Source: Chloroflexota bacterium | Lineage (GTDB): Bacteria; Chloroflexota; Limnocylindria; Limnocylindrales; CSP1-4 | Direction: 5' to 3' | Assembly (NCBI GenBank): GCA_003152165.1 | Contig: PLZO01000013.1 | Location: 1-53,217 of the forward strand | Length of the DNA stretch: 53,217 nucleotides | Part shown: positions 1 through 8,955 of the stretch, piece by piece | Layout of the letters: each line of letters begins with the position of its first letter | Numbering within the stretch: the stretch's first letter is position 1 | The notes under the pieces: generated by a model | Databases searched by the model: none | Seen by the model: only the letters and a program-made list of their open reading frames with translations | Told to the model about the DNA's origin: nothing | Program-made: the position numbers and the translations under genes

Positions 1-206
1 GTGATCGACTGGTCGAACATCGCGTGGGCGGTCTCGGCCGAGGCGCCGTGCTTCATCATCAGGTCGGCGAAGACGGCGCCGCCCACGACGACCACGCCGA
101 AGGACACGATGGCTACGGCCAGGGTCGTGGTCAGGACGGCGGCCAGGGCGATCCGGGCACCGACGCCGCGCGACCAGCCCGGCCGCCGGGCCCGCCGTCC
201 GCTCAC
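1..206 (-). CDS. Sensor histidine kinase, N-terminal part (runs off the window)
   Basis: Partial gene, absent from the ORF track. The minus strand starts with GTG at 206-204, overlapping the stop of the response regulator by 4 bases (GTGA), the usual sign of translational coupling in a two-component operon. The visible 68 residues begin with a basic stretch (SGRRARRPGWSRG), then a hydrophobic helix (IALAAVLTTTLAVAIVSFGV) and the start of an extracytoplasmic segment. This is how a membrane sensor kinase begins. No HAMP, HisKA or ATPase domain is inside the window, so the kinase assignment rests on position, overlap and topology. Confidence 0.7.
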   Translation of the reverse strand, partial: MSGRRARRPGWSRGVGARIALAAVLTTTLAVAIVSFGVVVVGGAVFADLMMKHGASAETAHAMFDQSI

Positions 207-967
207 CGACGCGGCTCGCTCGCGGATCGGCCGCCGGTGTCGACCGGCTGAGGCCGGGCGGTGGAGCGGTAACCTACGCCGCGTACGGTGGCGACGAAGC
301 GAGGCTCGGCCGCAGTGTCGTCGAGCTTGTCCCGCAACCGGCCGACGTGGACGTCGATCGTCCGCTCGAGGACTGCCTCGGCGTCCAGCCCGTAGACGGC
401 GTCGAGCAGCTGGTTGCGGGTGAGCACCCGGCCATCCGCCTCGAGCAGGGCAACAAGAAGCCGGAATTCGATCGCCGTCAGTGCCACGGGCCGCCGGGCG
501 AGCTCCGCGGAGTGGCGTTCGCGATCAACCACGAGCTGACCATGGACGAGCGGCGCGCTCGCCTCGGACCGCCGCTCGACGTCGCCCTCGCGACTGGACC
601 GAGCGAGCACCCGCTGGACCCGGGCGACGAGCTCGGCCGGTGAGAATGGCTTCGGCAGGTAGTCATCGGCGCCGGTCGCCAGGCCCGCGATCCGGTCCGT
701 GGGTGTGCCCCGGGCCGACAGGATAATGATCGGCGTGTCGGCCGTCTGGCGGATTGCCCGGACCACGGACAGACCATCGATCTCGGGCAGCATCAAGTCC
801 AGGACGACAAGGTCCGGGCGGTCGCGTTTGACGGCCGCCAGCGCGGCCCGGCCGTCTGCGGCCTCAGTGACCCGGTAATCCTCGCGCTCGAGGTAGGCCC
901 GCACGAGCCGCACGATCTTGGCATCGTCGTCGACGACGAGGATCGTCCTGGGGGAATCAGCAGGCAT
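203..967 (-). CDS. OmpR/PhoB-family response regulator
   Basis: DNA-binding response regulator of 254 aa. The receiver domain (residues ~5-120) opens with ILVVDDDAK, has the phospho-acceptor Asp in VVLDLMLPEIDG and the conserved Lys in YLPKPF. The C-terminal winged helix (~140-245) contains EFRLLVALLEADGRVLTRNQLL and HVGRLRDKL. The ORF track extends the frame to 1981 (592 aa), but everything upstream of MPADSPRT is non-homologous and antisense to the molybdoenzyme gene. I take the ATG at 967, with AGGA 9 bases upstream; ATG 994 is an alternative. It is coupled by GTGA to the kinase fragment downstream. The target genes are not evident. Confidence 0.9.
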   Translation of the reverse strand: MPADSPRTILVVDDDAKIVRLVRAYLEREDYRVTEAADGRAALAAVKRDRPDLVVLDLMLPEIDGLSVVRAIRQTADTPIIILSARGTPTDRIAGLATGADDYLPKPFSPAELVARVQRVLARSSREGDVERRSEASAPLVHGQLVVDRERHSAELARRPVALTAIEFRLLVALLEADGRVLTRNQLLDAVYGLDAEAVLERTIDVHVGRLRDKLDDTAAEPRFVATVRGVGYRSTARPQPVDTGGRSASEPRR

Positions 968-1061
968 GGCAGGCCATCCTAATGACTGCGCCATGACGGC
1001 GTCATGACGGTCGAGCGGGCGCGACACGCGTTTGTCACATCTGAGGGTTAGGGTTTCGGCC

Positions 1062-2864
1062 ATGACCCCCACGACCGAGCTGCCCGACAAGCCAGGCGCA
1101 CGATCCAGCACCCCCGGCGGGCCTGGGATCGGATCCCGCTTGCTGCGACGCTGGCGCGAATCCTGGCCGCCGGCCGTCGCCGGCGTGCTGGCGGGTGCCG
1201 TTGCGATCGCGGTCGGCGAGCTCGTGGCCGGCGTGGTTCGCGGTGCTCCATCCCTGGTGACGGCCGTGGGATCGATGGTCGTCGCCCTGCAGCCGGCCGG
1301 GGCCAAGGACCTGATGGTCTCGTGGTTCGGCACGAACGACAAGCTGGTGCTCAACCTGGCCGTCCTGGCAGGCGCCCTGCTCATCGCCCTGATCACCGGC
1401 ATCGTGGCAGGTCGCCGGTTCCAGACCGGCGCCTGGATCTTCGTTGCGTTCGGGGCAGTGGCCGGATTCGCTGCGTTCGAAGAGCCGCTGATCGCGCAAC
1501 CATTTGCGATCATCGTGCCGATGCTCGCCGTCTCTGCCGGCTTGGCCACGCTGTGGGGCCTCCTCACCCTCGTGCCGGGATCGTCGGTGGCGGCTCGACG
1601 CCGGGCCGAGCCACCCGCGGACGGGCCCGTCGAACGACCCGTCTGGCGGCCACCGGGCAATACCGCCGCCCGCCGAGCGGCGCTGGTTCGGTCCGCTGCA
1701 GCCGGTTCCCGGCGGACGTCAGGTCGATCGCCGGAGTCAGGGTCGGCCCACGCGGCGGGGACCTCGACCAGCCTGGAGTGGACCCGTCGGCGGTTCCTGA
1801 TCGCCAGCGCCGGTACGCTCGGCGGCGCGGTCATCGCCGGCGGCGTGGGGCGCTCGCTAATCAACGCACAGCACCCCACGGGGGTCGTCAGCACGTCCCG
1901 CCTGCCGGCGGTCCTGAACCCGGTCCCTCCGCTCACCTCGACTGAGTCGTTCAGCATCCCGGGGATCACCCCGATCGTCATGCCGAACGGCCCTTTCTAC
2001 AAGATTGACACCACCCTGCTCACGCCCCAGGTGGACGCAAACGCGTGGCGGCTGGATGTCAAGGGGATGGTCAACCAGCCACTCTCGTTTACCTATGACG
2101 GGCTCCTGGCGATGCCCCTCTTCGAGCAGTACGTCACGATCGCCTGCGTCAGCAATGACGTCGCCCACGACAACCAGCCCGGCCTGAATCTCGTTGGCAA
2201 CGCCTTGTGGACGGGAGTCCGACTCAAGGACGTCCTCAATACGGCCGGCATCCGGACCGGGGCAACCCAGGTGATCGGGCGCTCGGTCGACGATTTCACG
2301 GTCGGCTTCCCGACCGACTGGGCGATGGCCGATGGCCGCGAGCCGATGATCGCAATCGGCATGAACGGCGTGCCGCTGCCGGCCGATCATGGCTTCCCGG
2401 CTCGACTTATCGTGCCCGGCCTGTACGGCTACGTCTCGGCGACAAAGTGGCTGGCCTCGATCGAGCTGACGACCATCGAGGCGGTCGACGGCTACTGGAT
2501 CCCGCTCGGCTGGGCCAAGGACGGCCCGATCCTGACTCAGTCGCGGATCGACGTGCCCCAGGGCGGGACAAACCTGGCCGCGGGCCGGATCAACCTGGCC
2601 GGGGTCGCCTGGGCGCCCGATCGCGGGGTCGAGGGCGTCGAGGTCCGGATCGACGACGGCGCATGGCAGCCCGCCCAGATCAGCCAGCCGATCTCCAAGG
2701 CGACCTGGGTGCAGTGGCTCTTGCCCTGGGCGGCTGCTCTAGGCCCGCACTCGATCGAGGTTCGGGCGACCGATGGGACGGGCGTCGTGCAGACCGACCA
2801 GGTCAGCGACCCGGCCCCCGACGGGGCGCGCGGCCACCACCGAATCACGGTGACCGTCGGCTGA
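1062..2864 (+). CDS. Membrane-anchored sulfite-oxidase-like molybdopterin oxidoreductase
   Basis: 600 aa. Residues ~25-190 hold several hydrophobic segments (AVAGVLAGAVAIAVGELVAG, LNLAVLAGALLIALITGIVAG, AFGAVAGFAAF), then a low-complexity linker, then a twin-arginine helix WTRRRFLIASAGTLGGAVIAG near residue 242. The rest is an oxidoreductase molybdopterin-binding domain with the Mo-ligating Cys in TIACVSND (~residue 362), followed by a Mo-co dimerisation immunoglobulin-like domain. The enzyme should sit outside the membrane and move electrons to or from a small oxo-anion or S-oxide; the substrate cannot be read. The ORF track starts at TTG 1032; ATG 1062 is preferred. It is divergent from the response regulator at 967, which may control it. 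Confidence 0.88.
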   Translation: MTPTTELPDKPGARSSTPGGPGIGSRLLRRWRESWPPAVAGVLAGAVAIAVGELVAGVVRGAPSLVTAVGSMVVALQPAGAKDLMVSWFGTNDKLVLNLAVLAGALLIALITGIVAGRRFQTGAWIFVAFGAVAGFAAFEEPLIAQPFAIIVPMLAVSAGLATLWGLLTLVPGSSVAARRRAEPPADGPVERPVWRPPGNTAARRAALVRSAAAGSRRTSGRSPESGSAHAAGTSTSLEWTRRRFLIASAGTLGGAVIAGGVGRSLINAQHPTGVVSTSRLPAVLNPVPPLTSTESFSIPGITPIVMPNGPFYKIDTTLLTPQVDANAWRLDVKGMVNQPLSFTYDGLLAMPLFEQYVTIACVSNDVAHDNQPGLNLVGNALWTGVRLKDVLNTAGIRTGATQVIGRSVDDFTVGFPTDWAMADGREPMIAIGMNGVPLPADHGFPARLIVPGLYGYVSATKWLASIELTTIEAVDGYWIPLGWAKDGPILTQSRIDVPQGGTNLAAGRINLAGVAWAPDRGVEGVEVRIDDGAWQPAQISQPISKATWVQWLLPWAAALGPHSIEVRATDGTGVVQTDQVSDPAPDGARGHHRITVTVG

Positions 2865-2898
2865 TCCGGCCACTGACCGGCGTGCCGGCAGCACGCGG

Positions 2899-3369
2899 TT
2901 AGGCGAATGCCTCCTCCGTCTCGATGAAACGGGCAGCGTCGAGCAGGCTGTGCGCGCGATGGTCGGGGCGAGTGGGGTTCTGGTCATCGTTGGCCGGCCC
3001 CACGCAGATGACTCGCAGACCAGGACACGCTCGCGCCGTGGCCAACGTAGCCTCGGCTGCGATCAGCCAACCCGCCTCGTGATTGGCTCGGATCTCCTCC
3101 AGCCGGGCGACTGCCGCCCGATCGAGGCCGCGCCCAGCGCCCGAACGGCGGCGGGTACGGTCAGATGGCCCGACTCGGGTGCCGGACCAGGCTGCAGCCG
3201 TTACCTTGAGCGTCCCATCAGCGGCGTACCTGTTGGCCGATCCGGTCCAGTCCTCGGGCACAAGGAGGACCACCGTGCCAAAGCCGCCGAGACGCTCGAT
3301 CGCTGCCCGTGCATCGTCGTCGGGAGCAGCATCGAGGACCTCGAGTTCGATCATCGCCGCCGACATCAC
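2899..3369 (-). CDS. Conserved hypothetical protein downstream of a response regulator
   Basis: Not recognised. 156 aa, starting at GTG 3369 (GTGA overlap with the response-regulator stop) or ATG 3366 (TGATG). The sequence alternates predicted strands and helices (MIELEVLDAAP, FGTVVLLVPEDW, LRVICVGPANDD), suggesting a small soluble alpha/beta protein. It has no signal peptide or membrane segment. The tight overlap implies co-expression with the regulator at 3366-4142. Confidence 0.6.
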   Translation of the reverse strand: MMSAAMIELEVLDAAPDDDARAAIERLGGFGTVVLLVPEDWTGSANRYAADGTLKVTAAAWSGTRVGPSDRTRRRSGAGRGLDRAAVARLEEIRANHEAGWLIAAEATLATARACPGLRVICVGPANDDQNPTRPDHRAHSLLDAARFIETEEAFA

Positions 3370-4142
3370 TCGGCCCTTGCTATCCCGGCAGGGGCGTTCG
3401 GGGTTGGGGCCTCCTCGGCTGGCCCGGCGTCATGGGGAGCGGTCCCGGCCGGATCGTCCGCGTTCAGGACGTAGCCGATCCCCTGGAACGTGGTGATTGG
3501 TCCCGGATCGCCGGGGGCCGCGCCGAGCTTGCGCCGAACCCGGCTGATCCAGACCCGCAGGTACTGCAGGTCGTCTCGGTATTCCGGGCCCCAGACCTTG
3601 GTCAGCAGCTCCGTGTGAAGGACGACCTTGCCGGCGTTAACCGCAAGGTGCTGGAGGAGCAGCCACTCGGTACGACTGAGCGATACGAGCTTGCCGTCCC
3701 GGGTCACGAGTCGCCGTTCCAGGTCGATGTCGATGGAGCCGATATGGACGATCCCGGAGCCGGGCGCGATCCCGGATGCACGCCGAAGCACCGCCCGAAC
3801 GCGGGCGGCGAGCTCGTCCGGGTGGAATGGCTTGGCGATGTAATCGTCGGCCCCCAGATCCAGACCCTTGGCCTTGTCCGCTGTGGCGCCTTTAGCCGTG
3901 AGAAGGATGACCGGCACCGGGCGCCATTCCCGAAGCTGCTTCATCACCTCGATACCATCGAGGTCGGGCATGACGATGTCGAGGAGGACAATGTCCGGAC
4001 GCATCTCCTCGGCCTTGCGCAGCGCCTCCTCGCCGCCCGACGCGGTCACCACACGAAAGCCTTCGTCGTGGAGGGTCAGGGCGACGAGCTTGGTAATCCG
4101 CGGCTCGTCATCGGCCACGAGCACGAGCGGCTGATTGGCCAC
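3366..4142 (-). CDS. OmpR/KdpE-type response regulator
   Basis: 258 aa. The receiver domain starts LVLVADDEPRITKLV, with the phospho-Asp in VLLDIVMPDLDGIEV, the Thr in LLTAKG and the Lys in YIAKPFHPDELAARV. The winged-helix output domain has WLLLQHLAVNAGKVVLHTELLTKVWG and LRVWISRVRRKLG, a KdpE-like arrangement. The track start (GTG 4160) is less likely: GAGGAGG lies 5 bases before the in-frame GTG at 4142. No kinase is next to it, so the partner is elsewhere. The C-terminal tail after the DNA-binding domain is Ala/Pro-rich. Confidence 0.88.
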   Translation of the reverse strand: MANQPLVLVADDEPRITKLVALTLHDEGFRVVTASGGEEALRKAEEMRPDIVLLDIVMPDLDGIEVMKQLREWRPVPVILLTAKGATADKAKGLDLGADDYIAKPFHPDELAARVRAVLRRASGIAPGSGIVHIGSIDIDLERRLVTRDGKLVSLSRTEWLLLQHLAVNAGKVVLHTELLTKVWGPEYRDDLQYLRVWISRVRRKLGAAPGDPGPITTFQGIGYVLNADDPAGTAPHDAGPAEEAPTPNAPAGIARAE

Positions 4143-4220
4143 CTGATCCTCCTCGGTCACGACCTGCGCTCGGGCAGCTCAACTCGGCTCCGCGATGAAC
4201 CCCCCGGACCGCGCCGGCCT

Positions 4221-4412
4221 TCAGACGATAGTACGGTCTGACGACGTTTCCGTATCGGCCTCGTCTCGGACTTTGTCCCCGAATTTGCCCAGTCCATCAC
4301 GGATCCGGTCGCCGGCGTTGCCGACATCATCCCTGAGCTGGTGGCCATCGACCCTTCGGGCCGCTTCCTTGGTATCGGTCTTGATGTCCCGGAGGCTGTC
4401 CTTTACGTCCAT
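4221..4412 (-). CDS. Small charged helical stress-type protein
   Basis: 63 aa, MDVKDSLRDIKTDTKEAARR and onward. It is highly charged, lacks hydrophobic segments, and its heptad-like spacing suggests an amphipathic, CsbD/LEA-like protein; I cannot assign a family. The track ORF (4529) is too long: AAAGGAGG sits 8 bases upstream of the ATG at 4412. It resembles in style the many small proteins in the 9-15 kb and 42-44 kb islands. Confidence 0.65.
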   Translation of the reverse strand: MDVKDSLRDIKTDTKEAARRVDGHQLRDDVGNAGDRIRDGLGKFGDKVRDEADTETSSDRTIV

Positions 4413-4644
4413 CTGGTTGGCCTCCTTTGGCCCGATGTCTTCATCTCGCTGGGTCGCCGGCGTAAAGCTCAGGTGGCCCAGGAAGGGTACCGATCGGCGG
4501 GTTGCGTCCGGCCGCGTTGCCCGCGTCAAGGGCTTTCAGTCTCATGGCAGCCCGCGAGTCAGCCCGCGGATCCCACCCTCGATCGGCATGGAAACGCAAG
4601 CCTTGTCCTAATGGGCTGAGGTTGGTCGCAACGGAATAGGGGCC

Positions 4645-4743
4645 ATGATGGAGCGGCACACGATCCGGATCGGGCTGGCCCTGGGGGCCGCCATGTACCT
4701 GGGGTTTCACCATTGCGCGTTGATCGTGATCCAGTGCCCGTGA
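4645..4743 (+). CDS. Possible 32-aa membrane leader peptide coupled to the glycosyltransferase
   Basis: Too short for the ORF track. It starts ATGATG with AGGGG just upstream, and encodes a basic N-terminus followed by a hydrophobic stretch (GLALGAAMYLGFHHCALIVI). Its TGA overlaps the ATG of the glycosyltransferase by one base (TGATG), an arrangement typical of coupled translation. No homology is recognised and the ribosome site is too close to be ideal. Confidence 0.35.
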   Translation: MMERHTIRIGLALGAAMYLGFHHCALIVIQCP

Positions 4744-6026
4744 TGGGCAGTTTCGGGCCGCGGGCCCTTCGAGCCGCGTTCGTCGGGACCTACCCGCCCC
4801 GCCAGTGCGGGATCGCCACGTTCACCAGTGACCTTGCTGAGGCCGTCGCCACGCCAGGGCCCGCGTCCGATGGCAGAGCGATTTGGGCCCGGACAGGCAG
4901 CGCTCGAAGCGCGGCAACCGTTGACATCGTCGCGATCGACGACGAACAGCGCGACTTCCCGGCCGAGGTCCGGCTGCGCCTTCGGGCGGACCGGCCGGCA
5001 GATTACCTCGGCGTGGCCGATCGGCTGAACCGGGTGTCCTACGACGTCGTGTCGGTGCAACATGAATTCGGCATCTACGGCGGGCCCGACGGTGAGCGCG
5101 TGCTTGACCTGCTCGACGAGCTCGAGATTCCCGTCGTGACCACCCTCCATACGGTGCTCGCCCATCCGTCCGACCATCAACGCCGGATCGTACGCGAGAT
5201 CGGCCGTTCCTCGAGCCGGGTCGTCGTTCTGTCCCATGCCGCGGCCAACCGTCTGCCCTCGATCTACGATGTCGACCCGACAACTGTGAGAGTCATCCCG
5301 CACGGCGTTCCCGACCTGCCTTTTGTCGACCCCGAGACGATCAAGCCGCTGGTCGGCCTTTCCGGCCGGCCGACGGTCCTCAGCTTTGGCCTGCTGAGTC
5401 CGGGCAAGGGCTACGAGCTCGCGATCCGGGCGATGGCAGCCGTCGTGCGGGAGGTGAAGAACGCCTGCTACGTGATCCTTGGGGCGACCCATCCCGAGCT
5501 TCGGCGCCGGGAGGGCGAGGCGTACCGCGAGTCTCTCCAGGTGTTGGTGGCCGAGCTCGGCCTCGGCCGTCACATCCGGTTCGTCGACGCGTACGTCGAC
5601 ATGTCGACTCTCGGTCGCTGGCTTCGGGCGGCCGACGTTTTCGTCACCCCCTATCCCGGCGCCGAGCAGGTGGCCTCGGGCACGCTGGCTTATGCGCTGG
5701 GCACCGGCAAGGCCCTCGTCTCGACCCCCTACGCCTACGCGCAGGAGCTTCTCGCCGATGGCCGCGGTCGGCTCGTTCCGTTTGGCGACAGCGTCGTCAT
5801 GGGCCGCGAGATCGCCCGGTTCCTGACTGATCACCGCGCACGAGACGAGGCGCGTCGGCTCGCCTACGAGCATGGCCGCAAGATGATCTGGCCGGTGGTC
5901 GGCGCTGCGTATCGGCGGCTGTTCGTGGAGGTCGTCGCCGAGGCTGCAGCACCTCCGGGCGGCCGCCCCCTGACCCTGCGCCCGCTCGCCGACGCCCGCG
6001 ACCGCGAGGCGACTTCGCTTGGCTGA
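4743..6026 (+). CDS. GT4-family glycosyltransferase
   Basis: 427 aa, GT-B fold. The N-terminal half opens AAFVGTYPPRQCGIATFTSDL, the signature of a family of retaining transferases usually acting on NDP-mannose or NDP-glucose. The C-terminal nucleotide-sugar domain has VLSFGLLSPGKGYELAI, VILGATHPELRRREG, and the GT4 motif region around FVTPYPGAEQVASGTLAYALGTGKALVSTPY. No membrane segments are seen. The track start (TTG 4713) is replaced by ATG 4743, which overlaps the stop of the upstream leader ORF. It overlaps the next gene by 8 bases, so the two are co-translated. The product could be a storage glycan, a compatible solute or a surface sugar; the sequence does not decide. Confidence 0.85.
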   Translation: MGSFGPRALRAAFVGTYPPRQCGIATFTSDLAEAVATPGPASDGRAIWARTGSARSAATVDIVAIDDEQRDFPAEVRLRLRADRPADYLGVADRLNRVSYDVVSVQHEFGIYGGPDGERVLDLLDELEIPVVTTLHTVLAHPSDHQRRIVREIGRSSSRVVVLSHAAANRLPSIYDVDPTTVRVIPHGVPDLPFVDPETIKPLVGLSGRPTVLSFGLLSPGKGYELAIRAMAAVVREVKNACYVILGATHPELRRREGEAYRESLQVLVAELGLGRHIRFVDAYVDMSTLGRWLRAADVFVTPYPGAEQVASGTLAYALGTGKALVSTPYAYAQELLADGRGRLVPFGDSVVMGREIARFLTDHRARDEARRLAYEHGRKMIWPVVGAAYRRLFVEVVAEAAAPPGGRPLTLRPLADARDREATSLG

Positions 6027-7170
6027 GTCGGAGTCGGTCGGTTGGCCGATCGCCGACCGGGTGCCAGCGGGTGACCGCCCGGCGCAGCCGGCCGGCAGCC
6101 CGCCACCCGGTGTGGTCCGGACCCACCTCGAAGAGCTGACCGGACCGCTCGGCATCTACCAGCATGCCCGTGGCCGGGCGCCCAACCCGGGCCAGGGCTA
6201 TTGCACCGACGATGTCGCCCGCGCGGCGATCGTCGACGTGCTTCATGGACATGTGCTCGGCCGACCGGTCGTGGCCGACTCGCTGGCCCGCAGTCTGCAG
6301 TTCCTTGCCGACGCCGTCGTTGTGAAGACCGGCCGATTCCGCAACTTCCGTGATGCCGATGGCAACTGGCTCGAACGGGTCGGCTCGGCCGATGCCCATG
6401 CCCGGGCAGTGCAGTCGCTCGGGGTCGTCGCCGGTGACGCCGCCGACGACCGCTCGAGCATGGCTGCCGGCCTCCTCCTCGACCGCGTCCTGCCAATCTC
6501 GCTCGAACTCGACGGACTGCGACCGTGGGCCCACGTGATCCTCGGTTGTATCGCTGCACTCGCCGGAGGACGGCCGCCGGTCAGCGCCCGGATCGTGCTC
6601 GAAGAGCTGGCCCGCCGGTTGTTCGAGGCATTCGAGACGACGGACGAGACGTGGCCGTGGCCCGAATCGGTGGTGACCTACGAGAACGCCATCCTGGCCC
6701 ACGCCCTGGTCGAGGCCGGCGCCTGGCTGCGCTACCCGAGGATGATCGAGCGCGGGATGGCGACCCTCGACTGGCTGCTCGCTACGCAGACAGCCGAGGC
6801 GGGCCATGTCGAATTGATCGGCAATCGGGGCTGGTGGCCGCGAGGCGAATCGCCGGCGCGGTTCGATCAACAGCCGATTGACGCCGCGACGATCGTCGAA
6901 GCCTGCGCCGCGGCCTGGCGGATCACGGCGGGGCCGGTATGGCTGACCGAGATGCTGCGCGCCTACGCCTGGTTCAGTGGCGCAAACGCGGTCGGGATCG
7001 CCGTCGCCGATCCGGCCATCGGTGGTTGCGGTGACGGCCTGAGCGCAATCGGGGTCAATGCAAACCAGGGGGCCGAGTCAACATTGGCTTGGCTGGCCGC
7101 TACCGAGTGTGTCCGGGCCACCCTGTCGGCCGACCGCGGCGTCGGGCTGAACCGCCTGGCGTCGGCCTAG
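6019..7170 (+). CDS. (alpha/alpha)6-toroid glycosidase-like partner of the glycosyltransferase
   Basis: 383 aa from TTG 6019. The protein consists of repeated helical hairpins with conserved-looking acidic turns: GYCTDDVARAAI, WLERVGSADAHARAVQSLG, WPWPESVVTYENAILAHALV, FDQQPIDAATIVEAC. Such six-hairpin proteins are commonly encoded next to GT4 enzymes of the QCGIATFT type and are thought to trim or phosphorolyse the glycan. No signal peptide is present, so it is cytoplasmic. Its stop codon and the stop of the convergent kinase gene share the palindrome CTAG at 7167-7170. The start is uncertain; GTG 6061 is possible. Confidence 0.75.
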   Translation: MAESESVGWPIADRVPAGDRPAQPAGSPPPGVVRTHLEELTGPLGIYQHARGRAPNPGQGYCTDDVARAAIVDVLHGHVLGRPVVADSLARSLQFLADAVVVKTGRFRNFRDADGNWLERVGSADAHARAVQSLGVVAGDAADDRSSMAAGLLLDRVLPISLELDGLRPWAHVILGCIAALAGGRPPVSARIVLEELARRLFEAFETTDETWPWPESVVTYENAILAHALVEAGAWLRYPRMIERGMATLDWLLATQTAEAGHVELIGNRGWWPRGESPARFDQQPIDAATIVEACAAAWRITAGPVWLTEMLRAYAWFSGANAVGIAVADPAIGGCGDGLSAIGVNANQGAESTLAWLAATECVRATLSADRGVGLNRLASA

Positions 7171-8618
7171 CCGAGGTCGTCGCTCAGCTCGAGGGGCAGG
7201 TTGAAGCCGAATTCCGAGCCACCCGCCGGTCGGGGCCGGCACCAGATTCGGCCGCCCATCAACTCGACCAGCTGACGGCAGACGAACAGGCCGATCCCCG
7301 CGCCGCTCACGCGCGAAGCCGTCTCCCTGGAACGGTAGAAGAGCTCGAAAACGCGTTCCAGGTCCTCGTCCTGGATTCCTGGTCCGGCGTCGAGCACGCG
7401 GATCTCGACGTGGCCGTCGACGGCCGCGCCGGCAATCCGGATCGGGCCGCTTGCCGGGCCGTACTTCGCGGCGTTGCCGACGAGATTGCGGAGGATCTGT
7501 TCGACGTAGGTCAGCTCTCCCCGGACGGGCGGCAAATCGGCAGGCAGGGCGATGTCGATGACGAGCGATGGCTGGCGCCGCTGGATGTCCCGGGTCACCC
7601 GGTCAACGACCCGCTGGACGAGCACCGGCTCGTCGCTGATCTCAAGGCTGCCCCGTTCGGCCCGACTGAGGACCAGCAGGTCCTCGATCAGCCGGGTCAT
7701 CCGCTCGGCTTCCTCGCGGACGTCATGGGCTACCTCGAGGACGCGCTCGGCCGGCAGATGGCCCCGCTCGAGCAGCTCGGCGCCGCCAATGATCGTGGTC
7801 ATCGGGGTCCGCAACTCGTGCGACAGAACCTCGATGAACGCATCACGAATCCGCTGGACCTGGCGCTCGGCCGCGAGCAGGCGATCGCGATCTGCCTCGG
7901 CGTCGCGTCGGGCCGTGACGTCGCGGACCAGGCCGACCATTCGGGTCGGACGGCCATCGAGCCAGGCCGTCGTCCGCCCGGTGCTGTTCAGCCAGCGCAA
8001 CGAGCCGTCGGTGTCCAGCACCCGGTATTCGACATCGTAGGGATTGCCGCTCTCCACGCTTCGCTGGACCGCCCCGGCAACCGCGGCCCGGTCATCCTCC
8101 ACGATGGAGGCCAGGAGATCGATCATCCGGATCGACGTGGAGTTGCTGGCGCCGACATCGTGGATCTCGGCGAAGCGCGAGCTCCAGGTCAGCGAATCCA
8201 GCCGGACATCCCAATCCCAGACGCCCATCTGGGATGCCTCAAGGGTGAGCTCGAGGCGCTCCTCGTGTTCGCGCACGAGCCGGCCGCGCACGCCGGCTCG
8301 TTGCTGGGCCGCCTGGAGCCGGTCTGTGAGAACACTCGCGACGACGCAGGCCAGGGCGAACAGGAGGAGGCGGGTCAGGTGGAGGGCAACCGATCCGGAT
8401 GGGGAGAGGAACCAGGTCGCTTCGGCGATGGTGCATATCGCGGTGGCGGCGAGGCTTGACCCGAGGCCGCCCCGCCAGCCCACGACCGCGACGGCGATGA
8501 AAAAGATCGCGAAGCCGGTATCGCCGTCGACGGCTCGGTCGACCCCGAAAGTCAGGCCGGTGGCGATAAGCGGAATGAGGATCGCGAGGCCATAGGAAAC
8601 CGCCCGGGTCGGCCGCAT
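7167..8618 (-). CDS. Membrane PAS sensor histidine kinase
   Basis: 483 aa from ATG 8618. Four hydrophobic segments (YGLAILIPLIATGLTFGV to RLLLFALACVVASVL) resemble a DUF4118/MASE-like sensor region. A PAS domain follows (~150-255; ASQMGVWDWDVRLDSLTW, VEYRVLDTDGSLRWLNSTGR). HisKA has the phospho-His in FIEVLSHELRTPM near residue 267. The HATPase_c domain has N-, G1- and G2-box motifs (NLVGNAAKYGP, VLDAGPGIQDED, SGAGIGLFVCRQLVELMGG). No response regulator is adjacent. The track start at 8735 lacks support; ATG 8618 lacks a clear Shine-Dalgarno, so the exact N-terminus is uncertain. Confidence 0.88.
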   Translation of the reverse strand: MRPTRAVSYGLAILIPLIATGLTFGVDRAVDGDTGFAIFFIAVAVVGWRGGLGSSLAATAICTIAEATWFLSPSGSVALHLTRLLLFALACVVASVLTDRLQAAQQRAGVRGRLVREHEERLELTLEASQMGVWDWDVRLDSLTWSSRFAEIHDVGASNSTSIRMIDLLASIVEDDRAAVAGAVQRSVESGNPYDVEYRVLDTDGSLRWLNSTGRTTAWLDGRPTRMVGLVRDVTARRDAEADRDRLLAAERQVQRIRDAFIEVLSHELRTPMTTIIGGAELLERGHLPAERVLEVAHDVREEAERMTRLIEDLLVLSRAERGSLEISDEPVLVQRVVDRVTRDIQRRQPSLVIDIALPADLPPVRGELTYVEQILRNLVGNAAKYGPASGPIRIAGAAVDGHVEIRVLDAGPGIQDEDLERVFELFYRSRETASRVSGAGIGLFVCRQLVELMGGRIWCRPRPAGGSEFGFNLPLELSDDLG

Positions 8619-8955
8619 TTCAGGAGAGCGGCGCGGTATCGAAGCGCTCAGCGTACTCACCCGACTCACAGCGGAATGAGAGCCGAGTATTGCACAGCGC
8701 GAGGGCCGGTCCCCCCGACTGATACGCCCATGCAAGACCGCCCGAGTTGCCTGAAATCATCCATGAGCCGGCCGTCGCTAACGTGATGGTTGGCTGGAAC
8801 GCCCAACGATCGGTAGCCGGATTCCTCGGAACCGCGTCGACTCGGACGTCCCGGACCTTTTGGTCGGGGGGGCGGCTCATGGATATGACGGGCCGCCCCC
8901 TCCAACGTGCTCGACGGAATGGCCTTCAGTGGTCGACCCGGGGGCGGTAGCCGAG
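8619..8955. other. Gene-free stretch between the PAS kinase and the small-protein island
   Basis: About 340 bases. Open frames exist on both strands (8747-8950 plus, 8620-8880 minus), but neither has a recognisable domain, a good ribosome site or coherent composition. Probably holds the upstream region of the kinase gene. Confidence 0.4.

Noticed and set aside
203-1981. 592-aa minus-strand ORF as a single protein
   Set aside because: Only the last 254 residues are a response regulator. The upstream part is antisense to the molybdoenzyme and low in sense.
4707-6155. 482-aa minus-strand ORF
   Set aside because: Shadow of the GT4 gene. His/Arg/Asp-rich with no domain.
7089-8459. 456-aa plus-strand ORF
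   Set aside because: Antisense of the PAS kinase gene, which has complete kinase motifs.
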